Source of the DNA: JBDTCS01 sp039923455
GTDB taxonomy: Bacteria; Bacteroidota; Ignavibacteria; Palsa-1295
Direction: 5' to 3'
Length of the DNA stretch: 19,537 nt
Assembly: GCA_039923455.1 (NCBI GenBank)
Contig: JBDTCS010000336.1
Location: 1-19,537, forward strand
Both the position numbers and the translations under genes were made by a program. A model generated the notes under the pieces. That model searched no databases. It was given only the letters and a program-made list of their open reading frames with translations, and had not been told where the DNA came from. Below, one piece after another: positions 1 through 7,984 of the stretch; position 1 is the first letter of the stretch; the number at the start of each line of letters is the position of its first letter.

Positions 1-662
1 GCACTATCCAGGTCGTTTTCAAATGCTTGGTAGAAAGGCGGTATCGGTTTATAGTTATCGTTGTTCTCAACATATCCCGACCAGTTGCGACGATATCCGA
101 AGCGTGTCAAAACCTTTGAGCGATCATTGGAACGGACTTTCGTATCAAGGAGAAATTGCGCTTGCACTCCCGCGACCGTCGGAGCTTTGTTCTTGTACTT
201 CCATTTCATTACGATCTGCCCGCTAAAATCAAACGCAACGGGATAGACATCCTGGCTCAGCTCACCGGCAGGTAGGATCCATGTTGTTCTGATCGTATCG
301 CCCGTGATATAGCTATCTCCATAATAGAGATATGAACCAAAATTCGGGTACGTAGTAAAATCGTAATTCGAGACTTCGTTGTTGGTATAAAGAACTCCGT
401 TGATCTTGCAGGTAAAATAGGATTTATCAGGGAAGGAAAGCGTCATCGGACCACGTCCGTTATCGTAGTACCCGTTGGCGGTGGTGGTGATCGTTACTCG
501 TCCGCTATTTGGAAACACGCGAGCAGTCACGAATCGATTACCTACGCTAAGCTGCGCGAAACTTGTGCTCGCGAAGCACGAAAGCACGAAGGCAACGAGA
601 AGAAAAATTCTGAAGCAGCTAGCCTTCCGGCCAGCACTCGGCTGAATTTGTTGCACAATCAT
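1..662 (-). CDS. Exported protein of unknown function, N-terminal part (truncated by window edge)
   Basis: An uninterrupted reading frame runs on the minus strand from an ATG at 662 to the left edge, about 220 codons with no stop. The start is followed by a basic stretch (GRK), a hydrophobic core (FLLVAFVLSCFA) and a likely signal-peptidase site near TSFAQ, about residue 37, so the product should be exported. The mature part begins LSVGNRFVTARVFPNSGR and is rich in Tyr, Asn, Thr and beta-type sequence. A later stretch, GVQAQFLLDTKVRSND, resembles beta-sandwich regions of large cell-surface proteins. I do not recognise a family and do not assign a function. The C-terminus lies outside the window, so a T9SS sorting domain cannot be checked. 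Confidence 0.8.
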   Translation of the reverse strand, partial: MIVQQIQPSAGRKASCFRIFLLVAFVLSCFASTSFAQLSVGNRFVTARVFPNSGRVTITTTANGYYDNGRGPMTLSFPDKSYFTCKINGVLYTNNEVSNYDFTTYPNFGSYLYYGDSYITGDTIRTTWILPAGELSQDVYPVAFDFSGQIVMKWKYKNKAPTVAGVQAQFLLDTKVRSNDRSKVLTRFGYRRNWSGYVENNDNYKPIPPFYQAFENDLDS

Positions 663-987
663 AGATCACAACAGTTGAATTAAAACTCGTCCTCCCCAAA
701 AGACAAGTTGTAAACCTTCCCCACGCGAGGCACTTCCTGAAGGGAAATTAACCTCGATAGCTTCTTTAAAGCTTCTCTATAGCTTCTTTATAGCTTCTTT
801 TTGACGGAAGTCACTAAACACTCTACATCTATCTACGAAAGTTCGACTCGAAAAATTCGCGAATGTAGTACTTAAATAACACCTAGAAAACTCAAAAGTA
901 ACAGAATCGTAGAAAATAGGTTACGCTCGCGAAAGGCGAGAGAGGGAAGCGACCGAAGGAAGGAGAGCGGTTTCGTGGATTGCGTAG
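663..987. other. Intergenic gap of 325 bases with a tandem repeat
   Basis: No convincing coding frame is visible between the start of the exported-protein gene at 662 and the DUF3108 stop at 988. Both neighbours are on the minus strand, so the gap should hold the terminator of the DUF3108 gene and the promoter of the exported-protein gene. It contains the 11-bp tandem repeat at 758-801. It also holds a weak 5-bp stem (CTCGC at 926-930, GCGAG at 936-940) without a T-run, and a purine-rich stretch around 936-970. I see no clear TAnnTTTG element on the minus strand ahead of 662. Confidence 0.6.
758..801. repeat. Four tandem 11-bp units (TAGCTTCTTTA type)
   Basis: Four head-to-tail 11-bp units are visible: TAGCTTCTTTA (758-768), AAGCTTCTCTA (769-779), TAGCTTCTTTA (780-790), TAGCTTCTTTT (791-801). 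The first and third are identical and the other two differ at one or two positions. On the minus strand, which is the sense strand of the gene starting at 662, the units read TAAAGAAGCTA-like. The period is about one helical turn, so a protein reading these units would sit on one face of the DNA. The array lies about 96 bp upstream of the start codon at 662. Confidence 0.9.
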
Positions 988-1782
988 CTATGGCTTCCAG
1001 CCGGCACGCTTAACTTTCTCCAGAATTAAGGAAATGGAGCCAATCCCGATCTGCATCTCAATCCGTACCGGAACCGCGGCTTCATCGTCGGTCAGATAGG
1101 CCGTAAAGTGACCATTCGCGCCAAGAGGAGCTGAATTACCCATATCGGCTTGTCCCTCTACAATTCGAGTTTTTATCGTTTGATCCTCAAAAGCCGGACA
1201 CTCCTCATCGCTATGCTTGCCTGTAAATCGGCAGGCAACGTTCTTTTCGCCCTCCATCCCGCGAAGTGGAAAACCGTATGCAGCACCGGAAGCGCTCCAG
1301 GTACGCATGTTAAAAACGAGCGTTAAAGCATCACTAAATGGCTCCACATTATTTGTGACTCGGCTCGCGACCGCATCGTCTGAGTAGGTCATCGTCTTTT
1401 TTTCGTGATCGTACACGAAGACTTTGTTCGTTTTTTTATCGCCGTTTCTGGTGTGCTCTTCGAAGCGAACGAGATAGACTGCGTGCGTATCAATGACGTC
1501 AATCACTTGCGTCTTGGTATCGAGGAACGGCACATCGGCCGTCCAAAATTGCATTCGAGCTGTGAGTTGGTTCGGACCGAATTGACTCGTCGGCGAGCCG
1601 GTTTGTATCACGAGAGTCCCGAGTTTGATGAAGCCGAACTTCACTTTATAGACCAGCTCCTCACCCGATTGAAAAACGGAGCGACGTTTCTGCGCACTGG
1701 TGTCGTTAACAGCGCCGAAAGATAGCACGCAGATCAGAACCGTTACGGCAAAGATTACGCGGCGCGTCAAAAATATTCTCAT
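988..1782 (-). CDS. DUF3108 domain-containing exported protein
   Basis: The product has about 264 residues and begins with a basic and hydrophobic signal peptide (MRIFLTRRVIFAVTVLICVL), with likely cleavage after NDTSA near residue 29. The mature part starts with the motif GEELVYKVKFGFIKLGTLVI, the typical opening of DUF3108 proteins. These are periplasmic or envelope beta proteins of unknown biochemical role. The family call rests on this N-terminal motif and on the overall length. I chose the ATG at 1782 rather than the adjacent upstream TTG at 1785. The gene appears to be alone, divergent from purD and upstream of the exported-protein gene on the same strand. Confidence 0.75.
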   Translation of the reverse strand: MRIFLTRRVIFAVTVLICVLSFGAVNDTSAQKRRSVFQSGEELVYKVKFGFIKLGTLVIQTGSPTSQFGPNQLTARMQFWTADVPFLDTKTQVIDVIDTHAVYLVRFEEHTRNGDKKTNKVFVYDHEKKTMTYSDDAVASRVTNNVEPFSDALTLVFNMRTWSASGAAYGFPLRGMEGEKNVACRFTGKHSDEECPAFEDQTIKTRIVEGQADMGNSAPLGANGHFTAYLTDDEAAVPVRIEMQIGIGSISLILEKVKRAGWKP

Positions 1783-1883
1783 CAATAGCTACGATAATGT
1801 AAAAACCACACTCGATCGGTTCAACAACAAACGACAGACTCTAGTCAAGAACGAGAATAGCCTTCCGAGTTACAGAAAAAGTA

Positions 1884-1898
1884 TTACAAAGATTGTAA
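1884..1898. promoter_or_regulatory. Perfect 15-bp dyad, possible operator
   Basis: TTACAA at 1884-1889 and TTGTAA at 1893-1898 form a perfect inverted repeat around the spacer AGA. It lies in the 293-base divergent gap between the DUF3108 gene (start 1782) and purD (start 2076). The symmetry suits a dimeric DNA-binding protein, but I cannot name the regulator, and a short AT-rich dyad can occur by chance. Confidence 0.3.
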
Positions 1899-2026
1899 AA
1901 CAGCTCAAGCAGTAACGAAATTTGTGGGCAACTCTTTCCCTCAAATCGTTGGATTAGTGTTAAGAATGATTCATCACCGCGTATCCCAAATCATGTGCAA
2001 TTCCCCACTCTTCCCCATTTCGGATG

Positions 2027-2034
2027 TAATTTTG
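2027..2034 (+). promoter_or_regulatory. Candidate -7 element (TAATTTTG) for purD
   Basis: TAATTTTG matches the Bacteroidota -7 consensus TAnnTTTG exactly and lies 41 bases before the purD ATG. No TTG-type -33 element is present at the usual distance; the upstream sequence is C- and T-rich. The 11-bp units starting with TAA seen upstream of pstB, pstS and the porin gene are absent here. The start site would be near 2041. Confidence 0.45.
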
Positions 2035-2075
2035 CACAGTAGCCAACGAATTCACAACGTTTCAAGAGCAAATTC

Positions 2076-3389
2076 ATGAGGATCCTTGTTTTAGGTTCGG
2101 GAGCACGCGAGCACGCCATTTGCTGGAAGCTCAAGCAATCACCCCTCGTTAATAAGCTATTCTGCGGGCCGGGAAATGCAGGCATTGAACAAGTAGCTGA
2201 GTTGGTTGACCTGATTCCAACGGATGTGAAGACGGTCGTCAGCTTTGCATTGCGCGAGCGAATCGACCTTGTGGTCGTCGGACCCGAAGGCCCTCTTTCT
2301 ATCGGTGTCGCTGATGCACTTGATAAGGAGCGGATTCCTGTTTTCGGACCTCGCAAAAACGCTGCGGCACTCGAAGCATCGAAATCTTTCGCGAAGGAAT
2401 TCATGCATCGCCACGGAATTCCGACTGCACGCTACGCCGTATTTTCCAGTGACGAAGAGTTAGAAGCAAGAGCATTCTTGCGTCATGTAACGTATCCAGC
2501 TGTAATCAAAGCTGATGGCCTCGCTGCCGGTAAAGGAGTGATCATCGTCGAGACGGAGGCAGAGGCTACACATGCTTTGGACGAAATCTTTAATCAACGC
2601 GTCTTTGGGGAAGCCGGCAATCGAATCGTAATTGAAGAATTCATGGAAGGGGAAGAGGCAAGTATTTTTGCGCTGACCGATGGCACAGCATACGCAATTC
2701 TTTCTCCAGCGCAAGATCACAAACGAATTCTCGATGGTGACCGCGGAAAGAATACCGGCGGAATGGGCGCATATGCACCTGCTCCGATAGTCACAGAGGC
2801 CGTGCTTGAGCAGGTTCGTAAAGAGATCATAGAGCCGACACTTAAAGGGCTTCGAGAAGAAGCTAGAATTTACCGAGGTGTACTATATGTCGGTGTGATG
2901 ATTCGCAATAACAGAGCACGCGTTGTAGAGTACAATGTTCGCTTCGGTGATCCGGAAGCGGAGGTGGTGTTGCCACTTATCGATGGTGATCTGGCGGAGA
3001 TCATGCTCGCATGTGCCGATTGCCGACTCGAATCCATTTTACCTATCAAGCTTTTTTCCGCTTCTGCTGTGACGGTAGTCATTGCAAGCCAAGGGTATCC
3101 GGAGAGCTATCAAACCGGTGAGGTGATCTCAGGACTCGATGAATTCACGACCAAAAAAGAGATTGATGAAGGCATCGTCGTTTTTCATGGTGCAACAAAG
3201 AAGAACGACCAGGGACAGATCGTGACGTCGGGTGGAAGAGTGTTATCGGTCACTGCGGTCGGATATGGCGACGATCTAAAAGGCACGATCACGCAAGCAT
3301 ACAATGCTGTTGCGCTCATAGGCTTCAACGGTGCATACTACCGCAGCGACATCGGGAAAAAAGCAGTGGATCCGGTCAGCGTGCTTTGA
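2076..3389 (+). CDS. purD: Phosphoribosylamine--glycine ligase (GAR synthetase)
   Basis: This cytosolic ATP-grasp enzyme joins 5-phosphoribosylamine and glycine using ATP, the second step of purine biosynthesis. The 437 residues match the usual family length of about 420-430. Visible family motifs are the N-terminal MRILVLGSGAREHA, GPGNAG near residue 32, the ATP-grasp loop KADGLAAGKGV near 144, EEFMEGEEAS near 190, the stretch KNTGGMGAYAPAP near 224, and the metal-binding YNVRFGDPEAE near 288. The start is an ATG preceded by a purine-rich AAGAGCAAA. The gene is not flanked by other pur genes. It converges on the HtrA gene with only 13 bases between the stop codons. Confidence 0.97.
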   Translation: MRILVLGSGAREHAICWKLKQSPLVNKLFCGPGNAGIEQVAELVDLIPTDVKTVVSFALRERIDLVVVGPEGPLSIGVADALDKERIPVFGPRKNAAALEASKSFAKEFMHRHGIPTARYAVFSSDEELEARAFLRHVTYPAVIKADGLAAGKGVIIVETEAEATHALDEIFNQRVFGEAGNRIVIEEFMEGEEASIFALTDGTAYAILSPAQDHKRILDGDRGKNTGGMGAYAPAPIVTEAVLEQVRKEIIEPTLKGLREEARIYRGVLYVGVMIRNNRARVVEYNVRFGDPEAEVVLPLIDGDLAEIMLACADCRLESILPIKLFSASAVTVVIASQGYPESYQTGEVISGLDEFTTKKEIDEGIVVFHGATKKNDQGQIVTSGGRVLSVTAVGYGDDLKGTITQAYNAVALIGFNGAYYRSDIGKKAVDPVSVL

Positions 3390-3402
3390 GTGCTCCGGCA
3401 AA

Positions 3403-4614
3403 TTACAATTGTAGTCGCACAGTCGTCGGTTTGTCAGCGCGCACCACTTTGAGCGTTATGACGTCACCCGCATGGTGATCTGCAAGGATACTTTCGATCT
3501 CCCCGGGATCACGAACTTGTTCTGCGTCTACACCTGTGATAAGATCGCCAATCTGCAATCCTGCTTTGTCCGCCGGAGAGTTGCGGCTTATATCTGTCAC
3601 CACCACACCATCGTCGCTCTTGATCTGAAAATATTGCTTCACATCCGAAGAAAGAGGATTGACTCGAAAACCAGGTTTGGCGATCGCCGGACGTGCCTTG
3701 TTACCGGATTTTAGCTCTTCGAGAATTACCTTGATCTTGTTGATCGGAATCGCAAAACCAAGTCCGATCGAACCTGCACCTTGATAGCCTTGCGCTGTCG
3801 AGAAAATCGTTGAGTTCATTCCGATCACCTCACCATTCGCGTTCAGCAATGGCCCGCCGGAGTTACCGCTCGAAATCGCAGCATCGGTTTGGATCATGCC
3901 GCGATAATTTCTTCCCTCTTCCACTCCCAAATTCACTTCGGTATTTGAGATCACACCCACAGTAACCGTTGGCTTGTTATTTTTCGAGAAGAGCCCGAAG
4001 GGGTTTCCCATAGCGATCGCCCACTCGCCAACAGCAAGATCATCTGACCTACCAAAGCGGATAAACGGCAGATCGGAGCCATGGATCTTTAGCAATGCGA
4101 CATCAGAAGTATGATCGGATGCCACAAGCTCGGCGTCGTATTGCGCTCCTCCCGAAAGCGTGACGATAATCTTCGCAGCGTTGCCTGCGACGTGATCATT
4201 GGTGAGAATGTATCCGTCGGCGGAGATAATAAAACCAGAGCCCAGACCTTTCACTTCATACTTTTGTGTGTACGTTCTTCCACCACCGAAAAACTGGCGA
4301 AAGAAAGGATCGTTGCCGAAGGGACTATCGGTGTATTGCTGTTCACGAACTTCCGTCACGTTAATACCAACGACGGCCGGACTTGCCTTTGCAACTGCGT
4401 CCGTTATAGCGTTGTGCCGATTGGCAGTGAGCTTTCTATTTGTGGTGTCGCGATCTTGCGGGTCAGTCGAGACAGTATATATCTGCCCACCATTTACTCG
4501 TGCACTGTGGTTGTCTTTTGTGCATGAGCTAAGTGGAGCGCAAAACGCGACGCATGCAAAAATCTGGGGAAGTACGAGGAGTGCACCTTTGCTGAAAAAT
4601 CCGTTGCGAGTCAT
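3403..4614 (-). CDS. HtrA/DegP-family serine protease, predicted lipoprotein with one PDZ domain
   Basis: This is an envelope quality-control protease of the trypsin-like S1C family. Residues 1-31 look like a lipoprotein signal: a hydrophobic stretch then LSSC, with Cys31 as the likely lipidated residue. The protease domain spans about residues 65-300, with catalytic His141 (LTNDHVAGN), Asp171 (TSDVALLK) and Ser252 (SSGNSGGPL). A long Q- and F-containing LA loop around 91-118 (DPFFRQFFGGG) precedes the fold. A single PDZ domain follows at about 305-403, with the hallmark SPADKAGLQIGDLI. At 403 residues it is shorter than two-PDZ DegP proteins. The gene is monocistronic and converges with purD. 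Membrane tethering is inferred from the lipobox only. Confidence 0.93.
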   Translation of the reverse strand: MTRNGFFSKGALLVLPQIFACVAFCAPLSSCTKDNHSARVNGGQIYTVSTDPQDRDTTNRKLTANRHNAITDAVAKASPAVVGINVTEVREQQYTDSPFGNDPFFRQFFGGGRTYTQKYEVKGLGSGFIISADGYILTNDHVAGNAAKIIVTLSGGAQYDAELVASDHTSDVALLKIHGSDLPFIRFGRSDDLAVGEWAIAMGNPFGLFSKNNKPTVTVGVISNTEVNLGVEEGRNYRGMIQTDAAISSGNSGGPLLNANGEVIGMNSTIFSTAQGYQGAGSIGLGFAIPINKIKVILEELKSGNKARPAIAKPGFRVNPLSSDVKQYFQIKSDDGVVVTDISRNSPADKAGLQIGDLITGVDAEQVRDPGEIESILADHHAGDVITLKVVRADKPTTVRLQL

Positions 4615-4766
4615 TAATCGATAAAAATTAAGAGATCAAATTCTACTTTGCCGCAGGAGTACGATCGCCATTCTGAATAAACGAAGTTGCCACTCAAAAA
4701 ACCAAAACAATGCTATCCCGAAACGAAGTTACTTCCGGTAGCAAAAAAGTTGAAGCCGCCTATCTC

Positions 4767-5441
4767 CTAACGATGAGTCGCTCCGCTTGTTTCACCTTTC
4801 TCACTTACGATCGAATTTGCCTTCGCGGACTTCCCAGTCATAAGCTCAAAGAATGGCTGCACATGACGTGAGAAAATCACGATCAGAATTCCCAAGGCCA
4901 TGGTTCGCAATCCCCAAGGAGTCAACCCCGAGATAGAAAGCGTACTCATGCTGATTACCCGATCCGATAGAACCGTGAGTAAAAATGCGAGCGCCACTAT
5001 CGCTATGAAAGCGCCAAAATGCACGTGCCGCTTGATGGTTAGCGCAACAGAATAAAATAATAGCCAAGCTAAAAGCATATACGGATTTGTCGCGAGACAA
5101 ATTCCCGCTGCCGTCGCGAGTCCGCGTCCCCCATGAAATTTTAGCCAGACAGGATAGCAGTGCCCGAGTACCAACCCGACCGCGAGCCAGACCAACCCAA
5201 CTTGCATCCCTAACAATTCTGCAATCGCGATGGGAAGCGCACCCTTCAGTAAATCGGCCAGTAGCACATACACCCCAACGCTTTTCTGCTTTGTCACCTC
5301 GAACGAGTTCAGCGCACCGATGTTACCTGAACCAGACTGACGCAGATCGAGCCCCGTCTTCCATTTTGTAATCAAGTACGCGGAAGGCACCGAGCCGATC
5401 AGATAGCCGATCAGGCCTGCCTCGATCAAAGCTGCGAACAT
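4767..5441 (-). CDS. plsY: Acyl-phosphate:glycerol-3-phosphate acyltransferase PlsY
   Basis: This integral membrane enzyme transfers an acyl chain from acyl-phosphate to glycerol-3-phosphate, the first step of phospholipid synthesis in most bacteria. The 224 residues include the N-terminal helix with YLIGSVPSAYL, the glycine-rich motif GSGNIGALN at 37-45 (the family usually has GATN), DLLKG at 63-67 and the strongly conserved GHCYPVWLKFHGGRGLATA at 93-111. Several further hydrophobic segments follow, as expected for a multi-pass protein. The C-terminus (after about 205) is a polar tail. The gene stands alone on the minus strand and is divergent from larB, sharing a 99-base gap. Confidence 0.95.
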   Translation of the reverse strand: MFAALIEAGLIGYLIGSVPSAYLITKWKTGLDLRQSGSGNIGALNSFEVTKQKSVGVYVLLADLLKGALPIAIAELLGMQVGLVWLAVGLVLGHCYPVWLKFHGGRGLATAAGICLATNPYMLLAWLLFYSVALTIKRHVHFGAFIAIVALAFLLTVLSDRVISMSTLSISGLTPWGLRTMALGILIVIFSRHVQPFFELMTGKSAKANSIVSEKGETSGATHR

Positions 5442-5540
5442 ATATGCATTATTTTGTTATCAGGGGGATTCGCTTCCAATGGGAAGTCAAATTTTCCTGC
5501 GATATTTGAAGTCACAACTTTATAGCACCAACTCTGCAAC

Positions 5541-6251
5541 GTGATAGAGCCAGATAGTCCGTTAGAATCTTTTTCCACACCTGACCCCGATCGTGAAGCT
5601 CGACAGGGATTCCCTGAAGCAATCTTCGCGGAATTCAAGACGCCCTCGGAAGTCGCGATGATTGCGCAGAGTATTTATCAACGCTCCGGTCGCCTACTCG
5701 CGACAAGAGCAAGCGAGGAACAGTTTCAAGCTGTAGGAGCATTGCTGCCGAGTGCAATCTATAGCGCTCGTGCAAAGACAATTCACATTCTTCCGGATGC
5801 CTCACGAATCAATCCAGCATTTGTCAAAGCGCACGTCACAATTGTCGCGGCCGGAACGAGCGATCTCACAGTAGCCGAAGAGGCGGGCATTACGCTTGAG
5901 GTGGCTGGCATTGGGACCGTGCAGCGAATCTACGACGTAGGGGTCGCGGGCATTGAACGATTGCTCCGACGAGTTGAAGAACTTCGGAGCACGCAAGTAA
6001 TCATCGTATGTGCCGGAATGGAAGGTGCGCTTCCTTCTGTCGTGGGTGGTCTCGTGAAAGTACCGGTGATCGCCGTGCCGACATCCGTCGGTTATGGCGC
6101 AAGTTTCGGCGGACTTGCGGCGCTACTCGGAATGCTAAACTCCTGCGCATCCGGACTCACCGTCGTAAACATAGACAACGGCTTCGGTGCCGCGATGGCG
6201 GCAATTCGTATTTTCTCAGCATTAACAAATTCATCCAGCGACTCTCGATGA
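5541..6251 (+). CDS. larB: LarB-family nickel-pincer cofactor biosynthesis protein
   Basis: LarB carboxylates and hydrolyses nicotinic acid adenine dinucleotide in the first step of nickel-pincer nucleotide synthesis, the cofactor of lactate racemase and relatives. The 236 residues show the family block REARQGFPEAIF at 18-29, ATRAS at 54-58, and a PurE-like C-terminal half with CAGMEGALPSVVGGLV, AVPTSVGYGASFGGLAALL and MLNSCASGLTVVNIDNGFGA. Cys202 in NSCA is probably the catalytic cysteine. The start must be GTG at 5541: an in-frame TAG lies at 5523-5525, and the next ATG would remove the REARQGFPE block. The N-terminal helical segment usual before that block is therefore short. No larC or larE is in the window. 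Confidence 0.88.
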   Translation: MIEPDSPLESFSTPDPDREARQGFPEAIFAEFKTPSEVAMIAQSIYQRSGRLLATRASEEQFQAVGALLPSAIYSARAKTIHILPDASRINPAFVKAHVTIVAAGTSDLTVAEEAGITLEVAGIGTVQRIYDVGVAGIERLLRRVEELRSTQVIIVCAGMEGALPSVVGGLVKVPVIAVPTSVGYGASFGGLAALLGMLNSCASGLTVVNIDNGFGAAMAAIRIFSALTNSSSDSR

Positions 6252-7039
6252 TCAAATCCTACTTAGATTTGGCGAAACAAGTTGCTCGCGAAGCGGGCGA
6301 CTACGCAGCAAGTGTGCAGAAGAAGGATCTTACCGTCACGACAAAGTCAAACGAGACGGATCTTGTGACACAAGTCGATAAGCGCAACGAAGCGGAGATT
6401 CGCCGAGCAGTACTCGAAAGATTTCCCGATCACGCGTTCATGGGTGAGGAGATGGGAGAGACCACCGCCACGAGCGGCGTACGTTGGGTGATCGATCCCA
6501 TCGACGGTACTGTAAATTTTGCGCATGGGTTGCCAATCTGGTGTGTATCGATCGGCATCGAAGTGAATGGAGTGGTCGAGTGTGGAGTGATCTACAATCC
6601 AAGTCTCCGCGAAATGTTTAGCGCCGAGCGAGGAGTTGGAGCTTTTTTGAATGACAAACCGATTCACGTTTCTACTTCGACAAACCCGAAGCAATCGCTT
6701 TACGTTACCGGCTTTCCATACAACGTGGACGAGAATCCCGGCAAAGTGATCGAGCAATTTGTTCGGTTTCTAAACGAAGGCTTGCTTGTGCGCAGGCTCG
6801 GAAGTGCAGCGCTTGATCTCGCGTATGTCGCCTGTGGCAGGTTCGATGCATTTTGGGAAGGGTTTTTATCTCCGTGGGATACTGCAGCCGGGCAATTACT
6901 TGTTCGCGAAGCCGGTGGCCGAGTTACCCATTATGACGGTAGCGATTATTCCATTCACAAAAAATCTATTCTTGCGTCGAATGGTTTGCAGCACGCGATG
7001 ATACAAGATCTGATTACCGAGGCAATCACGAACGCCTGA
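6248..7039 (+). CDS. Inositol monophosphatase family protein (SuhB-like)
   Basis: The 263-residue product belongs to the Mg2+-dependent, Li+-sensitive phosphatase fold. It carries all metal-site motifs: Glu67 in GEE, DPIDGTVNF at 83-91 and WDTAAG at 210-215. The family dephosphorylates inositol monophosphates or related sugar and nucleotide phosphates, so the real substrate cannot be fixed from sequence. The start is the ATG at 6248, which overlaps the larB stop as ATGA and so implies translational coupling. An open frame continues 240 bases further upstream inside larB, but those residues are basic and unlike the family. uppP follows 33 bases after the stop. Confidence 0.93.
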   Translation: MIKSYLDLAKQVAREAGDYAASVQKKDLTVTTKSNETDLVTQVDKRNEAEIRRAVLERFPDHAFMGEEMGETTATSGVRWVIDPIDGTVNFAHGLPIWCVSIGIEVNGVVECGVIYNPSLREMFSAERGVGAFLNDKPIHVSTSTNPKQSLYVTGFPYNVDENPGKVIEQFVRFLNEGLLVRRLGSAALDLAYVACGRFDAFWEGFLSPWDTAAGQLLVREAGGRVTHYDGSDYSIHKKSILASNGLQHAMIQDLITEAITNA

Positions 7040-7072
7040 TAAAGTATATTTACTTACCTTAGTAACGACACT

Positions 7073-7903
7073 ATGAGTGCATCTCTTTCTATCGTCGCAT
7101 TTCTGCTTGGTATTGTCGAAGGATTAACAGAATTTATTCCTGTCTCCTCGACTGGCCACATGATCGTGATCGGCGATGGCTTACACTTTAATTCGCTCAT
7201 CGGTAGCGCGGATAGAGCGGAGTTGTTTCTTGTCGTGATTCAGCTCGGTGCGATACTTGCTGTTGGTTGGTACTACCGTCAGCGTTTGCAGGCAAGTTTG
7301 TTTGCGCGATCACTGGATTCGAAGCCGGGCAAGCTTCGTACGCATCTCGCAGTTGCGTTTCTTCCGGCCGCTATTTTCGGATTTCTTTTTCACAAGCAAC
7401 TGAAGATGTTGCTGACGCCTCTGACGGTCGCGATCACCTTGATCATCGGTGGAATCGTTATTATTCTCGTTGAGCGCAGCGGCAAAACGGCAAAGCGCAC
7501 AACTACAGTCGATACGATGACATTGAAAGACGCGATCGTCGTTGGATGCTCGCAAATACTTTCTCTTATTCCGGGCACATCCCGCTCGGCAGCAACGATC
7601 ATGGGTGGAATGCTTGGAGGCATGGAGCGTTCAGCAGCAACGGAGTTTTCGTTTCTACTTTCGTTTCCAATTATGATCGCTGCGAGTGTGTTCGAACTCG
7701 TCAAGTATCGCGCACTGCTTACGAGCGATATGTTCTCCACGATAGCGATCGGATTTGTGGTCGCCTTCGTGACTGCCTTACTTGTCGTCGGTTGGCTCGT
7801 GCGATTTGTACAAGGACATTCCTTTGCAGGTTTCGGATATTACCGCATCGCATTCGGCGCAATGATCCTTGTGCTCTACAGCATGAACTTCTTTAGCAAT
7901 TAG
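7073..7903 (+). CDS. uppP: Undecaprenyl-diphosphatase UppP (BacA family)
   Basis: UppP removes a phosphate from undecaprenyl diphosphate at the cytoplasmic membrane, recycling the lipid carrier for peptidoglycan and other cell-wall polymers. The 276 residues are of typical length. Both signature motifs are present: EGLTEFIPVSSTGHM at 16-30 (Glu16, Glu20, His29) and PGTSRSAATIMGG at 167-179 with Arg171. The rest is a series of hydrophobic segments typical of this multi-pass family. The gene lies 33 bases after the phosphatase gene and is probably the third cistron of larB-phosphatase-uppP. TATATTTA at 7045-7052 in that short gap could be an internal -7 element, one base off TAnnTTTG. Confidence 0.96.
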   Translation: MSASLSIVAFLLGIVEGLTEFIPVSSTGHMIVIGDGLHFNSLIGSADRAELFLVVIQLGAILAVGWYYRQRLQASLFARSLDSKPGKLRTHLAVAFLPAAIFGFLFHKQLKMLLTPLTVAITLIIGGIVIILVERSGKTAKRTTTVDTMTLKDAIVVGCSQILSLIPGTSRSAATIMGGMLGGMERSAATEFSFLLSFPIMIAASVFELVKYRALLTSDMFSTIAIGFVVAFVTALLVVGWLVRFVQGHSFAGFGYYRIAFGAMILVLYSMNFFSN

Positions 7904-7984
7904 ACATCTGTGGTTTGTCCAACTATTTCCGCACTTTGAATCGGAAGCCAGTTCTGCATACTATTTGTACTGCCCAAGACGGCA

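Noticed and set aside
758..801. CRISPR-like reading of the 11-bp repeats
   Set aside because: The units are contiguous with no spacers and far too short for CRISPR repeats; no cas gene is present.
1700..1915. Plus-strand open frame of 71 residues, Lys- and Thr-rich
   Set aside because: It overlaps the start of the DUF3108 gene and its promoter region, has no recognisable domain, and its basic composition follows from AT-rich intergenic sequence.
2013..2034. PHO-like array before purD
   Set aside because: TAATTTTG is present, but the bases upstream are C- and T-rich with no TAA at 11-base steps. I use this as a contrast to the pst promoters.
6008..6247. N-terminal extension of about 80 residues on the inositol monophosphatase gene
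   Set aside because: The extension lies wholly inside larB in another frame, is Arg- and Cys-rich and unlike the family. The ATG at 6248 gives a standard length and an ATGA overlap with larB.
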